DNA from: an uncultured Chitinophaga sp.
GTDB lineage: Bacteria > Bacteroidota > Bacteroidia > Cytophagales > Cyclobacteriaceae
Direction of reading: 5' to 3'
Assembly (NCBI GenBank): GCA_902168205.1
Contig: CABHOK010000005.1
Span: 52,442-116,441, forward strand
DNA: 64,000 nucleotides
In this document: positions 39,556 through 50,147 of the stretch, piece after piece
How positions within the stretch are numbered: the stretch's first letter is position 1
Layout of the letters: each line of letters begins with the position of its first letter
Translations under genes and position numbers: made by a program
Notes under the pieces: generated by a model
Seen by the model: only the letters and a program-made list of their open reading frames with translations
The model's database searches: none
What the model was told of the DNA's origin: nothing

Positions 39556-40839
39556 ATGTCAACTACAAAATCAAGACGCGCATTCTTCAAGAGTGCCGTG
39601 ACCGCTGGTGCCATGCTGGCGCCCTTGGGTACAACGTTTGGTAACAGCCTTCTGCAGGCTGTAGACCGAAGTAATACATATTCAAAACCTGCAGACTTAA
39701 AAATCACGGAAGTCCAATGCGCTTTTATCAAATATGGAAGCAGCTTGTTTGTGAAGATATATACCGATCAGGGTATATATGGATGTGGGGAAGGTGTTGA
39801 TGCCGTGGCAGGCACGTATCACTTTGTGAAAGCGTTGGAGTTTCGGTTAAAAGGTAAGAACCCGCTGAACGTTCATCGCATCTTTGATGATCTTCGGAAG
39901 TCCGGTATATTTCAGGGCGCACAAGCCGGAATGTACATTGCCGTGCTCTCTGCCGTTGAGACCGCGCTTTGGGACATTGCCGGAAAAGCATTGGGTGTAC
40001 CGGTATATCAATTGCTGGGTGGAAAGTTCCGTGACAAGATCAGGGTATATTGCGACACCGCGTTGTATCAACGAAATCTTCCAACACCACAAGACTTTGC
40101 CAAGTCAGCATTGGAAGCAAAGAAGATGGGGTTTAACGCCATCAAGTTTGATCTTGACCAACGAAACGACCCCACGAAATATGATAGCTACAATTGGACG
40201 GCAAGCCCCGGAGAATTGAAACGCATGGTCGACCAGGTTACAGCCGCACGTGAAGCCGTTGGACCGGACATCGATATATGTTGTGATATGCACGGACGAT
40301 ACGATGCCGTAACCGGCCAGCAGATAGCCAAGCGACTTGAACCACTTAACCTGATGTGGCTGGAAGAACCTATACCTGCCGAGAATGCAGAGGCCTATAA
40401 AATAATTTCAGATTCAACCAGTACACCGATTTGTGCCGGTGAAAATTTATACCTCGCGTATGGCTTCAGGCGATTACTTGAACTAGGCGCAGTCGATATC
40501 ATTATGCCAGACTTGCAGAAAGCAGGCGGACTGGGAGAGGGCCAACGCATTGCAAACCTCGCGAGTCTATATTATGTTCCTTTTGCACCACACATGGTTG
40601 CATCGTTTCTCGGGGCGATGGCGTCATGTCATGTTTGTGCGTCCGTTCCGAATTTCATGATCCTCGAATGGCAAATGTATTTTCATACCGATCCGATGTA
40701 TAAAGAAATTGTGAAGTATGATGGACCGATGGTAGAAAATGGATTCATTACACTCTCGGAGAAACCGGGTATAGGAGTTGATATTAACGAAGAAGGAATG
40801 AAGAAATATGCTGCGCCCGGTTATCCATTCTTTAAGTAA
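39556..40839 (+). CDS. Tat-exported acid-sugar dehydratase (enolase superfamily)
   Basis: A 427-residue mandelate racemase/muconate lactonising-type enzyme. The N-terminus is a twin-arginine signal (KSRRAFFKSAVTAGAMLAPL), so the folded protein is exported. The capping domain is at ~50-165. Metal ligands are Asp in CCDMHGRYDA (with the D-x-H-G-R pattern of galactonate/mannonate dehydratases), Glu in WLEEPIPAEN and Glu in CAGENLY; the catalytic His is in FAPHMVASF. It should dehydrate an aldonate to a 2-keto-3-deoxyaldonate. Its neighbours supply the lactonase before it and the aldolase after it. Confidence 0.88.
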   Translation: MSTTKSRRAFFKSAVTAGAMLAPLGTTFGNSLLQAVDRSNTYSKPADLKITEVQCAFIKYGSSLFVKIYTDQGIYGCGEGVDAVAGTYHFVKALEFRLKGKNPLNVHRIFDDLRKSGIFQGAQAGMYIAVLSAVETALWDIAGKALGVPVYQLLGGKFRDKIRVYCDTALYQRNLPTPQDFAKSALEAKKMGFNAIKFDLDQRNDPTKYDSYNWTASPGELKRMVDQVTAAREAVGPDIDICCDMHGRYDAVTGQQIAKRLEPLNLMWLEEPIPAENAEAYKIISDSTSTPICAGENLYLAYGFRRLLELGAVDIIMPDLQKAGGLGEGQRIANLASLYYVPFAPHMVASFLGAMASCHVCASVPNFMILEWQMYFHTDPMYKEIVKYDGPMVENGFITLSEKPGIGVDINEEGMKKYAAPGYPFFK

Positions 40840-40850
40840 CAGGTTTACGA

Positions 40851-40890
40851 ATAACTGACGTTGATAGTAATCGCCATCAACGTCAGTTAT
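40851..40890. terminator. Bidirectional terminator with perfect 15-bp stem
   Basis: Arms ataactgacgttgat (40851-40865) and atcaacgtcagttat (40876-40890) are perfectly complementary around a 10-base loop. The stem covers the TAA stop of the convergent GntP gene and lies 12 bases after the dehydratase stop. Confidence 0.88.
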
Positions 40891-42203
40891 CGTATCATAT
40901 AGTCAAGTAATAATACACCAATCAATCCGATGATTGAAACAAGTGTCTCCATCATCGTCCAGGAGCGAAAGGTGTCTTTAATCGTTAATCCGAAGTATTC
41001 TTTGAAAAGCCAGAAGGCTGTATCATTTACATGCGAGCAGAATAAACTTCCTGCCCCGATCGAGAGCACAAGTAAATTGGGATCAACGTAGGTTTGTTGT
41101 GTTAGCGGATATACCACACCGGCAGCCGTTAGTCCTGCTATCGTAGCGGAACCAAGCGCAAGTCTTAGTACAGCTGTTATCGTCCACGCTAAAATGAGAG
41201 GCGGGAAGTCCAGTTGTTTGAATGCATCGGCAATATCTTTACTTACGCCACTATCAAAAAAGATTTGTTTCAGGATACCCGCACTTCCGATGATCAGCAA
41301 GACCATCGCTATATCTTTCACCGCTTCTCCATAGATGCTCATGATCGATGATAATTTCTTACCCATGCCAATGCCGAGGCTATACGTCACAATTACAATG
41401 GTTAACAGCATGGCTTGATTAGGTTCAGCAACAAACGAAAAAACGCGTTGCGCTATAGCATGCTCAGAAAAGATACGCGACAGGAGTGTAGTTATACCAA
41501 TCAGTAAAACCGGTAAAAGTGATGAAACTAAACTATTTACTGCGCCAGGTAATTCATGGTGTGGTCTCTCTACGCATAGTGATACCGTTGCAGGTCTCGC
41601 AGGAATGTTGCGGATGGTTGTTGCAAACAACGGACCTGCAAGAATGATGGCCGGTATAGCAATGATAATTCCATAACCGAAGGTTGTTGCTATATCGGCA
41701 TTGAACTGAACGACAAGCGCAATGGGCGATGGGTGAGGGGGAAGGAAACCATGCATCACCGAAAGAGAAGCTAACATCGGAAGTCCTACATAGATCAGCG
41801 GCAGCTTGTATTGATAGGCTACTGAAAATATAATCGGAATCATGAGCACGAAGCCAACATTATAGTATAGCGGAATGCCTACGAGAAAACCTGTGATGCT
41901 CATGGCCCACACCAAATGCCGTGTGCCGAAGAACTGTTGCATCATAAGTGTGATGCGTTGTGCTGCGCCACTCTCGGCAACAAGTTTCCCGAGCATCGCT
42001 CCGAGTATAATAACAATCACGAGCGAGCCCAGCGTATCACCAATCCCTTTGTTTACCGACTTCGATATATCTTCAACCGGCATTCTCAAGAGCAGGGCAG
42101 CTGCAGTACCTACCGTGAGAAATGCAAGAAAAGGATTTACCTTCGCCCAGGTAGTGAGCACAACCAGGCTTACAATACACGCAACAAGAATGATGAATGT
42201 CAT
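40887..42203 (-). CDS. GntP-family gluconate:H+ symporter
   Basis: A 438-residue inner-membrane permease with about 12 helices. The family features are GIGDTLGSLVIVIILGAMLG, the loop MHGFLPPHPSPIALVVQFNA and the late SIGAGSLFCSHVNDTAFWLF. It imports gluconate or related aldonic acids with protons. Last gene of the pentose-oxidation operon, 13 bases after the dehydratase gene, so the natural cargo may be a pentonic acid rather than gluconate. Confidence 0.93.
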   Translation of the reverse strand: MTFIILVACIVSLVVLTTWAKVNPFLAFLTVGTAAALLLRMPVEDISKSVNKGIGDTLGSLVIVIILGAMLGKLVAESGAAQRITLMMQQFFGTRHLVWAMSITGFLVGIPLYYNVGFVLMIPIIFSVAYQYKLPLIYVGLPMLASLSVMHGFLPPHPSPIALVVQFNADIATTFGYGIIIAIPAIILAGPLFATTIRNIPARPATVSLCVERPHHELPGAVNSLVSSLLPVLLIGITTLLSRIFSEHAIAQRVFSFVAEPNQAMLLTIVIVTYSLGIGMGKKLSSIMSIYGEAVKDIAMVLLIIGSAGILKQIFFDSGVSKDIADAFKQLDFPPLILAWTITAVLRLALGSATIAGLTAAGVVYPLTQQTYVDPNLLVLSIGAGSLFCSHVNDTAFWLFKEYFGLTIKDTFRSWTMMETLVSIIGLIGVLLLDYMIR

Positions 42204-42216
42204 TTGAGACGGGCGA

Positions 42217-43929
42217 TCAATGAGAATCTCTTGTCACCTTCGACCCGGACTTGCCCACCAGGAAATCAAGATCAGCTCCCTTGTCTGCCTGTTGAACATG
42301 GTTAACATATAGATTGACGTAGCCACGTTCTGCAATCGCGGAAGGTTGTTTCCAGTGTTGCCGTCTTCTAGCGAGCACTTCATCAGACACATGCAAGTGT
42401 ATACGTCTTGCTTCTACATCCAGCTCAATGATATCACCATTCTCAACCAAAGCTAAATTTCCACCAATGGCTGATTCGGGCGATACATGTAGCACTACAG
42501 TTCCATAGGCAGTGCCACTCATTCTGCCATCGGAAATTCGCACCATATCCGTAACACCTTTATCGAGAAGTTTCGTTGGTAAAGGCATGTTACCGACTTC
42601 AGGCATACCCGGATAACCAACGGGACCTACACTCTTCAATACCATAACACATGTCTCATCAATGTCGAGGTTGGGATCGTCTACGCGCGCATGGTAATCT
42701 TCTATATTCTCAAACACAACAGCACGTCCTTTATGTTTCATCAATGAAGGTGTTGCAGCAGAAGGTTTGATGACGGCACCGTTCAATGCAAGATTACCTT
42801 TGAGTACTACGATTCCTGCTTCTTTTATCAGTGGACTATCAAAGCAAGCAATCACTTCGTTGTTGTAGCATTCGATCTTGTCGTGTATATTTTCACGATG
42901 CGTTTTTCCGTTTACTGTCATCGTGTTCATGTGCAGCACCGATTGAAGTTCTTTCATGATCATAGGTAATCCACCGGCATAGTAGAAGTCTTCCATCAGA
43001 AATTTTCCGGAAGGCATGAGGTTTAGTAACAGGGGAATTTTACTTCCGATCTTGTCGAAATCTTCCAGGTTGAGTTCAACCCCGATTCTTCCTGCTATAG
43101 CCGTAAGGTGAATGATGAAATTAGATGATCCTCCTATAGCAGCATTTACTTTGATTGCATTTTCGAATGCTTCGCGCGTTAATATCTTGGAGATCTTCAG
43201 ATCTTCCTTTACCATTTCTACAATGCGTCTTCCGGATAACTGCGCCAGTACTTTTCTGCGGGAGTCAACGGCAGGTATAGCGGCCGCACCTGGCAGCGTC
43301 ATTCCCAGTGATTCAACCATGCACGCCATCGTTGATGCAGTACCCATCGTCATGCAATGACCCGGGCTGCGCGACATACAACTTTCGGCATGCGAGAATT
43401 CGTCATACGTCATTTTTCCTGTCTTGAGTTCATCGGTAAATTTCCAGACTGCCGTTCCCGATCCTATATCTTTACCGCGATGCTTGCCGTTCAACATCGG
43501 GCCGCCCGGCACAACCAGTGTAGGTATATCTACACTGGCAGCCCCCATCATGGTAGATGGCGTTGTTTTATCGCAACCGGTAAGCAGCACAACACCATCA
43601 AGCGGATTACCGCGAATGGATTCTTCAGCATCCATACTCGCGAGATTCCGGAACAACATGGCAGTAGGCTTCAGCAGTGTTTCTCCCAATGACATGATCG
43701 GGAACTCGAGCGGAAATCCACCGGCTTCATATACTCCGCGTTTTACATATTCCGCTATATCACGAAGGTGCGCGTTACATGGCGTGAGTTCAGACCATGT
43801 GTTACAGATACCAATGACGGGCCTGCCATCAAAGAGGTCTTCGGGAAATCCCTGGTTCTTCATCCAGCTTCTGTAGATGAAACCCATCTTGTCTTTTTTA
43901 CCGAACCATTCGGAACTTCTATAGGTCAT
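42217..43929 (-). CDS. IlvD/Edd-family sugar-acid dehydratase (arabonate/xylonate type)
   Basis: I chose the ATG at 43929 (MTYRSSEWFGKKDKMGFIYR), 570 residues; a TTG three codons upstream is less likely. Iron-sulfur ligands are visible: Cys in GICNTWSELTPCN, Cys in LLTGCDKTTPSTMMGA, and Cys in GHCMTMGTASTMACMVES. The length and the GICNTWSELTPCN motif point to pentonate dehydratases rather than to branched-chain amino acid synthesis. It should turn L-arabonate or D-xylonate into the 2-keto-3-deoxy acid, feeding the two neighbouring enzymes. Confidence 0.9.
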   Translation of the reverse strand: MTYRSSEWFGKKDKMGFIYRSWMKNQGFPEDLFDGRPVIGICNTWSELTPCNAHLRDIAEYVKRGVYEAGGFPLEFPIMSLGETLLKPTAMLFRNLASMDAEESIRGNPLDGVVLLTGCDKTTPSTMMGAASVDIPTLVVPGGPMLNGKHRGKDIGSGTAVWKFTDELKTGKMTYDEFSHAESCMSRSPGHCMTMGTASTMACMVESLGMTLPGAAAIPAVDSRRKVLAQLSGRRIVEMVKEDLKISKILTREAFENAIKVNAAIGGSSNFIIHLTAIAGRIGVELNLEDFDKIGSKIPLLLNLMPSGKFLMEDFYYAGGLPMIMKELQSVLHMNTMTVNGKTHRENIHDKIECYNNEVIACFDSPLIKEAGIVVLKGNLALNGAVIKPSAATPSLMKHKGRAVVFENIEDYHARVDDPNLDIDETCVMVLKSVGPVGYPGMPEVGNMPLPTKLLDKGVTDMVRISDGRMSGTAYGTVVLHVSPESAIGGNLALVENGDIIELDVEARRIHLHVSDEVLARRRQHWKQPSAIAERGYVNLYVNHVQQADKGADLDFLVGKSGSKVTRDSH

Positions 43930-44003
43930 AGTGGTCAACTTAGAGGTGAGTGTATTTGCCAGGTGTCATGTATAATGATGATAATGATACCTGGTTAGTA
44001 TAG

Positions 44004-45590
44004 TTAGTGTATAGTTTCTTTTGTTCGTGTCCCGTTAACGAGTCGCCAGATGCCCAGTGGATTTTCATCTCTGAGTTCGGGTGGCAGCAGAGCCTGCGGC
44101 ATATTCTGAAGACATACCGCGCGTGTAAAGCGAAATATAGCGGCCGTGCCCACCGATGTACTTCTTCCATCTGTAGTAGCCGGAAAAGGCCCGCCATGCA
44201 CCATTGCGCTGCAAACCTCTACACCTGTAGGGAATCCGTTGATTACAATCCTTCCGACTTTTTGAGACAATATATCCAGCAGATCCTGATGTGCGACCAG
44301 GTCTTCCTCTGTACCCTGTACCGTAGCGGTTAAATGACCGGAAAGATTTCTCGCCGCAGAAAGCATTTCATCTTTACTCTTCATCTCAATGAGTGTGCTT
44401 GTAGGACCAAAGATTTCCTCTGCGAGTTGCGGATGACGTTCGAGAACGTCAGCAGTTGTTTTGAACAGTACAGGATGTGCACTGTTATTCATTTCGACTT
44501 CTTTACCAAGTGCCAGTACGTCCATCTCAGCTTTATGCCGGGATATACCTTGTGTGTATGACTTGAAGATAGTATCGGTGAGCATGGCACCTCCCGAAGT
44601 ATTTTCAAATTCTGTTTTGACAGATGCTATAAAGTTGTCGGATACACCGTCACGCTGATACATCATCATGCCGGGGTTTGTACAGAACTGTCCAATACCA
44701 AGTGTAACGGAGGCCGCAAAACCTTTTGCTATAGCTTCGTAGTTCTTCTTCATTGCTTGTGGTAATACAAATACAGGATTGGTACTTCCCATCTCTGCAT
44801 ATACCGGTATAGGTTGATCCCGTTTTACTGCGGCATCGAAGAGTGCTTTACCGGCAGTAAAGGAACCTGTTAATCCGACAGCTTTGATCAGCTTGTGCTT
44901 CACCAGTTGCATCCCCACTATACTTCCTTCACCATGCAAGAGCGAAAAGACACCGTCCGGCATTTTTGTTTTCCTGGCAGCTTCACGAATGGCCCGGGCC
45001 ACCAGCTCGGCCGTTGCCGGGTGTGCAGAATGTGCTTTGAAAATTACCGGGCAGCCGGCAGCGAGAGCAGACGCAGTGTCTCCACCGGCAACTGAAAATG
45101 CAAGCGGAAAATTACTTGCACCAAAAACAACAACCGGTCCTAAGCCGACATGCATATAGCGGATGTCGGGTTTAGGCAACGGTGTACGGAGAGGATCTGC
45201 AAGTTCTATTCGTGCATCCAGCCACGAGCCTTCACGAAGCAGAGATGCAAACATCAGCAACTGATTGATGGTGCGACTTCGCTCACCTTCAATTCTGCCT
45301 TTCGGCAAGGCGGTTTCCTGGCAACAAATGTCAATCAGTTGATCGCCTAATGTTTCAATCTCTTTCGCGATCGTCTCGAGAAAGACAGCTTTTTCAACTC
45401 CTGATTTTTTGCGATATACCTGGAACGCATCGCCTGCTTTTTCGCAAGCAAGTTCTACTTCGGCTTGTGTTGCTTTATGAAATATATAGTTGAGTTGTTC
45501 CCCGGTAGCAGCGTGTGTTGAGCGAAACGTTTCGGTTCCTCCTGCATGCTCATCAAACCCGATGAATTGTTTTCCTTCTATTTGTACCAT
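44004..45590 (-). CDS. Alpha-ketoglutaric semialdehyde dehydrogenase (type III)
   Basis: A 528-residue NADP-type aldehyde dehydrogenase. The catalytic Cys lies in GQFCTNPGMM and the general base Glu in YAEMGSTNPVFVLP, both characteristic of the 2,5-dioxovalerate dehydrogenase group. NFPLAFSVAGGDTASALAAG is the cofactor-side motif. It oxidises 2,5-dioxopentanoate to 2-oxoglutarate, the last step of the Weimberg-type pentose route. It sits eight bases after the FAH-fold gene and 65 bases before the dehydratase gene. Confidence 0.92.
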   Translation of the reverse strand: MVQIEGKQFIGFDEHAGGTETFRSTHAATGEQLNYIFHKATQAEVELACEKAGDAFQVYRKKSGVEKAVFLETIAKEIETLGDQLIDICCQETALPKGRIEGERSRTINQLLMFASLLREGSWLDARIELADPLRTPLPKPDIRYMHVGLGPVVVFGASNFPLAFSVAGGDTASALAAGCPVIFKAHSAHPATAELVARAIREAARKTKMPDGVFSLLHGEGSIVGMQLVKHKLIKAVGLTGSFTAGKALFDAAVKRDQPIPVYAEMGSTNPVFVLPQAMKKNYEAIAKGFAASVTLGIGQFCTNPGMMMYQRDGVSDNFIASVKTEFENTSGGAMLTDTIFKSYTQGISRHKAEMDVLALGKEVEMNNSAHPVLFKTTADVLERHPQLAEEIFGPTSTLIEMKSKDEMLSAARNLSGHLTATVQGTEEDLVAHQDLLDILSQKVGRIVINGFPTGVEVCSAMVHGGPFPATTDGRSTSVGTAAIFRFTRAVCLQNMPQALLPPELRDENPLGIWRLVNGTRTKETIH

Positions 45591-45598
45591 GGTATATT

Positions 45599-46435
45599 TT
45601 AAGCTACCGTGTTTTCAAGTGTACCAATGTGATCGATCATTATTTTGATGACATCTCCTGCGCGCAACGTGAAGTTGTCGGGAGGAACAACACCCGTGCC
45701 CGTCATGAGTAATGCACCATGCGGAAAGCTCAGCTCCTGAAAGAGATAACTCGCGAGTTCAGTATGTTTTCGTTTCATGCGGTTGATCGATATCTCACCG
45801 GAGAAAACAACTTCACCGGCCCGATGAATAGATATACGAATCATCGTGTTCGGATCAATCGGATGCTCGGGTATATATAGGCAAGGCCCGATCGCAGCCG
45901 CTCCATCGTAGCACTTCGCCTGTGGCAGATATAGTGGATTCTCACCTTCAATATCTCGTGATGACATATCATTGCCAATGGTATAGCCTTCAATAGTTCC
46001 GGATGAACAAATGAACAATACAAGCTCGGGCTCCGGTACATTCCATTGAGAGTCTTTGCGGATTCTTACCTTTCCACCGGTGCCCACGGCTCGGTAAGGT
46101 GCTGATTTGAAGAACAATTCCGGACGCGGTGCTTCATAAACACGTGCATAAAAATCTCCACCGCCAGCGTCTTTTGATTCTTCCATTCGCGCTTCGCGAC
46201 TTCGCTGATACGTAACACCTGATGCCCATACTTCCTGTTGGGAAATGGGCGGAAATAAGTTTGCTTCAGTTATACTTACAAGCGAAGCATCAGCATCAAG
46301 CGATCTGATTTCTTCGAGTAACTGTGCGAACAGGTTCGAACGATTGACAACGGCATCCCAATCTGTTTTTTCAGAAAGGAAGTAAGCGCCTAAGTGTTCA
46401 ATGATAATTCCCTTTTTTGTATTATATAGTTTCAT
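45599..46435 (-). CDS. FAH-fold 2-keto-3-deoxypentonate dehydratase (probable)
   Basis: A 278-residue member of the fumarylacetoacetate hydrolase family. The metal ligands are the Glu pair in [10 protein letters not shown] and the Asp in [11 protein letters not shown]. The string [20 protein letters not shown] is characteristic of the sugar-acid branch. In Weimberg pathways this fold removes water from 2-keto-3-deoxy-arabonate or -xylonate to give 2,5-dioxopentanoate. The alternative, a 2,4-diketo-3-deoxy-fuconate hydrolase, is possible, but the neighbouring semialdehyde dehydrogenase favours the pentose role. Confidence 0.85.
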   Translation of the reverse strand: MKLYNTKKGIIIEHLGAYFLSEKTDWDAVVNRSNLFAQLLEEIRSLDADASLVSITEANLFPPISQQEVWASGVTYQRSREARMEESKDAGGGDFYARVYEAPRPELFFKSAPYRAVGTGGKVRIRKDSQWNVPEPELVLFICSSGTIEGYTIGNDMSSRDIEGENPLYLPQAKCYDGAAAIGPCLYIPEHPIDPNTMIRISIHRAGEVVFSGEISINRMKRKHTELASYLFQELSFPHGALLMTGTGVVPPDNFTLRAGDVIKIMIDHIGTLENTVA

Positions 46436-46443
46436 ACGTGATA

Positions 46444-49077
46444 TTACGGGTTGGATATATTTTGCGTTAGTACATTGGAGGTTGTCTTCAGCAGTGCATC
46501 GGGCTGTCCACCGCCAATGCTGATGCTGACAGGCCCCGCTATTGCAGGGAGCTTTACCTTGAACGCTATGTCGCGCGATTCACCAGCGTTCAGATGAATT
46601 CGTTTGAATGCCGCTAAAGATCGTATGGTAGACTTTTTACCAACTGTATATTTTGATGAAGTATAAACCTGTGCTACTTCATCTCCTTCACGATTACCGG
46701 TGTTTGTTACTTTTGCTACGATGCGAAGTGAATCGCCTGCAAATTTTTCAATACTTAGATTGGAATACTGAAATGTAGTATAGCTCAGCCCATAGCCAAA
46801 CGGATAGAGTGGCGTACCTGGAAAGTATCGATAGGTTTGAGTCGTAATATGATAATCATCAAAACCGGGAAGTTGATCGGTGGATTTATAAAACGTTACA
46901 GGCAGTCTTCCTCCGGGATTATAGTCACCAAATAAAACATCTGCTATAGCACGACCTGCGGCTTGCCCGGGATACCATGCTTCCAGGATCGCTGCAACAT
47001 GGTCGTTTTCCCAATTGACTGCGAGTGCACTTCCGTTTAACAATACAAGTATAACCGGTTTGCCGAGCGCGGTAACTTCCTTAATCAATTCTTGTTGAGC
47101 GAGCGGAAGATCAATCTTCGTTCGGTCGCCACCACGGAAGCCGTCAATCTTTACATCCATCTCTTCGCCTTCCATGTTGGGTGTAAGTCCCATACACATA
47201 ATTACTACATCTGCCTGCCGTGCTGCGTTGAGTGCATTTTGTTTGAGATCAGGTTTTGGAGCTGCCCACACAAGTTGAACCTGCGCATCCGCAAATGTTT
47301 CAATAGCTTCAACAACGATCCTATATCTTTTTCCAGCCTCGAGTGTAACAGGAACAGACTTTCGAAGTCTCGGATCGCCATACTCGTCACGAAAGTGGTA
47401 TACTGTTTTAGCGACAACGCTGTCATTCAAATATAGCTTCGTGTTACAGGTAGATATAATGCCAAGCTGATACGTTCCCGACAGGGTAGGTCGTAGTTCG
47501 CCCGTCCAGCGAACACTGAAGTTGTCATCGTTCATTCCTTGTCGTGGTGCTTTATCAAACCAGTTTGCATCGAGTGTAGGTGTTACGTTGGAAAAGAGTG
47601 GTGATCCTGTTAATGTAATGTTGTCGAAGAAGTCTGCTTTCAGTCCAGGCTTGTTGTCATTTGTGAAAAGTATATTTCCAGGGATGGGATAGAACATCGG
47701 CATCCCGGTAGCAAGCTCTGATCCCTGCTCAAACAATACCTTCGTGTTGGCAGAGACTTTTTCTTTTATACCTTTCAGTGGTGTTATAGGTTGTGAGGGT
47801 ACACCGTTGTAATTTCCGAGTAGCATCAACCATTGGTCTGCATTGGGTCCGATCACAGCCATGGAGCGAATATCTTTTTTAAGCGGAAGAATGTTGTCTT
47901 TATTCTTCAGCAGCACCATTGATTTACGTGCGGCTTCCAGTGCGAGTACCTGGTGTTCTTTGCTGTCAACAACGGAATAGGGGATCTGCGCAAATTTTAC
48001 TTTCTCTTTCGGATCAAACATACCAAGTTTAAACCTTGCTGTGAAAAGTCTCTTTACAGCTATATCAATGTCTGCTTCGGTAATAAAGTTTTTATGTACT
48101 GCTTCTTTTAAATTTTGATATACCTTTCCGCATTCAAGATCAGTGCCTGCCTTCACTGCGATGCTGGCAGCTTCTTCCGGTGTAGGAACAATTTTGTGGT
48201 ATTTATATATATCGGTGATGGCTTCGCAGTCGGACACGATGAAACCGGTAAAGCCCCATTCGTTACGAAGTATATCACTGAGTAATCGCGGACTGCCACA
48301 ACAGGCTTCGCCATTGTATCGGTTATAGGCACACATCACCGAGTAAGGTTTTCCATTTTTGATGGCCATCTCAAAATGCGGGAGGTAGGTATCGCGCAGA
48401 TCCTGCTCGTTCGTCTCGGCATTGAAGGAGTGACGTTCCGGCTCTGGTCCACTGTGTACTGCGAAGTGTTTTACCGTAGCTATAGTCTTGAAATAAGTCG
48501 GATCGTTGCCTTGCAAACCTTTAATGAATTCAGTCGCCAGTGTTCCGGTAAGAAGCGGGTCTTCACCGTAGGTTTCCTGACCACGACCCCAGCGCGGATC
48601 ACGAAACAGGTTAATGTTAGGACACCACAACGTAAGGCCCTGGTAAATGAACCGTTTATCTTTCTCAACAAAGTTGTGATGTTTGGCGCGCGCTTCATCC
48701 GCAATTGACGTTGACACGCGGTATATCAACGCATCATCCCAGGTTGCACCCAGGCCTATAGCTTGCGGAAAAACGGTAGCCAGACCCGCACGTGCAACAC
48801 CGTGCAATCCTTCAGACCACCAGTTATACCGTGGTATACCAAGTCGTTCAACGGCCGGGGCATCGTTCATCATCTGCCCGATCTTTTCATCTAATGTCAT
48901 GCGTGCTACAAGATCATTGACGCGTTGGTCGATGGATAACCTGGTATCGAGGAATGGATATGTGTCTGCTGATTTTTGTGGACGACAATCAGTCGCCAAT
49001 AAGCAGGATAGGATGAGAACAGTGACAGGGTGTTTTATATACAGGCGACTCACAGGTTTACTGGCTTGTTCGTGCAA
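46444..49077 (-). CDS. GH3 glycoside hydrolase with PA14 insert (beta-xylosidase/glucosidase type)
   Basis: An 877-residue exported enzyme. The start is a TTG at 49077 or a GTG at 49053; both precede the hydrophobic signal [12 protein letters not shown]. The GH3 barrel contains [20 protein letters not shown] and the nucleophile Asp in [14 protein letters not shown]14 carbohydrate-binding insert spans ~470-600 ([20 protein letters not shown]). A C-terminal fibronectin-III-like domain ends the protein ([20 protein letters not shown]). As first gene of the pentose operon, xylose or arabinose release is likely. It diverges from an AraC gene. Confidence 0.93.
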   Translation of the reverse strand: MHEQASKPVSRLYIKHPVTVLILSCLLATDCRPQKSADTYPFLDTRLSIDQRVNDLVARMTLDEKIGQMMNDAPAVERLGIPRYNWWSEGLHGVARAGLATVFPQAIGLGATWDDALIYRVSTSIADEARAKHHNFVEKDKRFIYQGLTLWCPNINLFRDPRWGRGQETYGEDPLLTGTLATEFIKGLQGNDPTYFKTIATVKHFAVHSGPEPERHSFNAETNEQDLRDTYLPHFEMAIKNGKPYSVMCAYNRYNGEACCGSPRLLSDILRNEWGFTGFIVSDCEAITDIYKYHKIVPTPEEAASIAVKAGTDLECGKVYQNLKEAVHKNFITEADIDIAVKRLFTARFKLGMFDPKEKVKFAQIPYSVVDSKEHQVLALEAARKSMVLLKNKDNILPLKKDIRSMAVIGPNADQWLMLLGNYNGVPSQPITPLKGIKEKVSANTKVLFEQGSELATGMPMFYPIPGNILFTNDNKPGLKADFFDNITLTGSPLFSNVTPTLDANWFDKAPRQGMNDDNFSVRWTGELRPTLSGTYQLGIISTCNTKLYLNDSVVAKTVYHFRDEYGDPRLRKSVPVTLEAGKRYRIVVEAIETFADAQVQLVWAAPKPDLKQNALNAARQADVVIMCMGLTPNMEGEEMDVKIDGFRGGDRTKIDLPLAQQELIKEVTALGKPVILVLLNGSALAVNWENDHVAAILEAWYPGQAAGRAIADVLFGDYNPGGRLPVTFYKSTDQLPGFDDYHITTQTYRYFPGTPLYPFGYGLSYTTFQYSNLSIEKFAGDSLRIVAKVTNTGNREGDEVAQVYTSSKYTVGKKSTIRSLAAFKRIHLNAGESRDIAFKVKLPAIAGPVSISIGGGQPDALLKTTSNVLTQNISNP

Positions 49078-49268
49078 ACTGTTCAGACCGTTGTCCGCAA
49101 ACTACCAAAAATCGCCACTGTTGAATTTTAAACACCGATTGCGACAACGATATTATTTATAAAAATTACACCTCACAATGCTTGTTAAGAGCAATGTTTT
49201 TTTAAGATTTGTTGTGGAGCCTGTCATGAACTAAAGAGAAAATCCGATTTCTAACAGTCAACTTTTAA

Positions 49269-50147
49269 ATGAACCAGTTTTACTTTCATCACGAACATTC
49301 ATCGGAACTGGCAGGTTTCCCACACATCAGTGAAATCGGAATTCGGAAAATAACAAACATTCAACTCGACTCACTCGTCACCACCACCACCACGAGCATA
49401 CGGATATACTATATTCTGGATGGTAAGTTTGAATGGAGTATCAATGATCGTTGCTATGTTCTTTATCCCGGTGATCTGGCCATTATACTTCCCGGTCAGA
49501 AGTTCGGGGGGGCAAGAGGTTTTATGGATATAGGCACCGTGTGCTGGCTCTCGCTGGAGGTTAATCAAACGGATCAGCATAAAAAAATGATTGTTGGTAA
49601 CTGGAGTGGCTTATCCAAAACAGAGCGACTAACCATCAGTAAAATTTTGCAACTTAATAACACCTCCGTTCTGGTGAGAGTGAAGGATGCACATACGATT
49701 CTTCAGACGATCAAAGATGAATTATCCCAGCAAGAAGTCGCTTATGCAACGCGCGTGAATCATCTTATTGATGAACTCCTGATATTGATTGTGAGACAGT
49801 CAACCTACCAGATGAATTTGAGAAGAGACTTCCCTCAAACATTCACGAAGCTGGAACAGACTTTACGCGAGGACCTGGCGCGCCAATGGACGGTAGAAGA
49901 GATGGCTGCACTGATCGGCTTGGGCACAACAGCGTTCTCGGAGAAAGTAAAGAACTATACCGGCTTTTCTCCCCTGAACTACCTGATCAACATTCGTATT
50001 TCAGAAGCCATAAAATTATTAAGGCGACAGGAGATGAGTATAACAACCATTGCATTGGAGACTGGTTTTTATTCATCACAGCATTTTTCAACAACGTTTA
50101 AAAAGCTTACGGGCTATACACCTATAGAATTCAGAAAGAAGACATGA
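49269..50147 (+). CDS. AraC-family transcriptional regulator
   Basis: A 292-residue regulator. The N-terminal cupin sensor has YYILDGKFEWSINDRCYVLY and YPGDLAIILPGQKFGG. The C-terminal helix-turn-helix pair shows MAALIGLGTTAFSEKVKNYT and TTIALETGFYSSQHFSTTFK then TPIEFRK. It is divergent from the GH3-led pentose operon and overlaps the following kinase gene by four bases, so it likely controls both in response to a pentose or sugar acid. Confidence 0.93.
   Translation: MNQFYFHHEHSSELAGFPHISEIGIRKITNIQLDSLVTTTTTSIRIYYILDGKFEWSINDRCYVLYPGDLAIILPGQKFGGARGFMDIGTVCWLSLEVNQTDQHKKMIVGNWSGLSKTERLTISKILQLNNTSVLVRVKDAHTILQTIKDELSQQEVAYATRVNHLIDELLILIVRQSTYQMNLRRDFPQTFTKLEQTLREDLARQWTVEEMAALIGLGTTAFSEKVKNYTGFSPLNYLINIRISEAIKLLRRQEMSITTIALETGFYSSQHFSTTFKKLTGYTPIEFRKKT

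Noticed and set aside
42217..43929. Dihydroxy-acid dehydratase of branched-chain amino acid synthesis (ilvD)
   Set aside because: No other ilv genes are near, and the operon partners (FAH-fold dehydratase, semialdehyde dehydrogenase, GntP) indicate a sugar-acid dehydratase.
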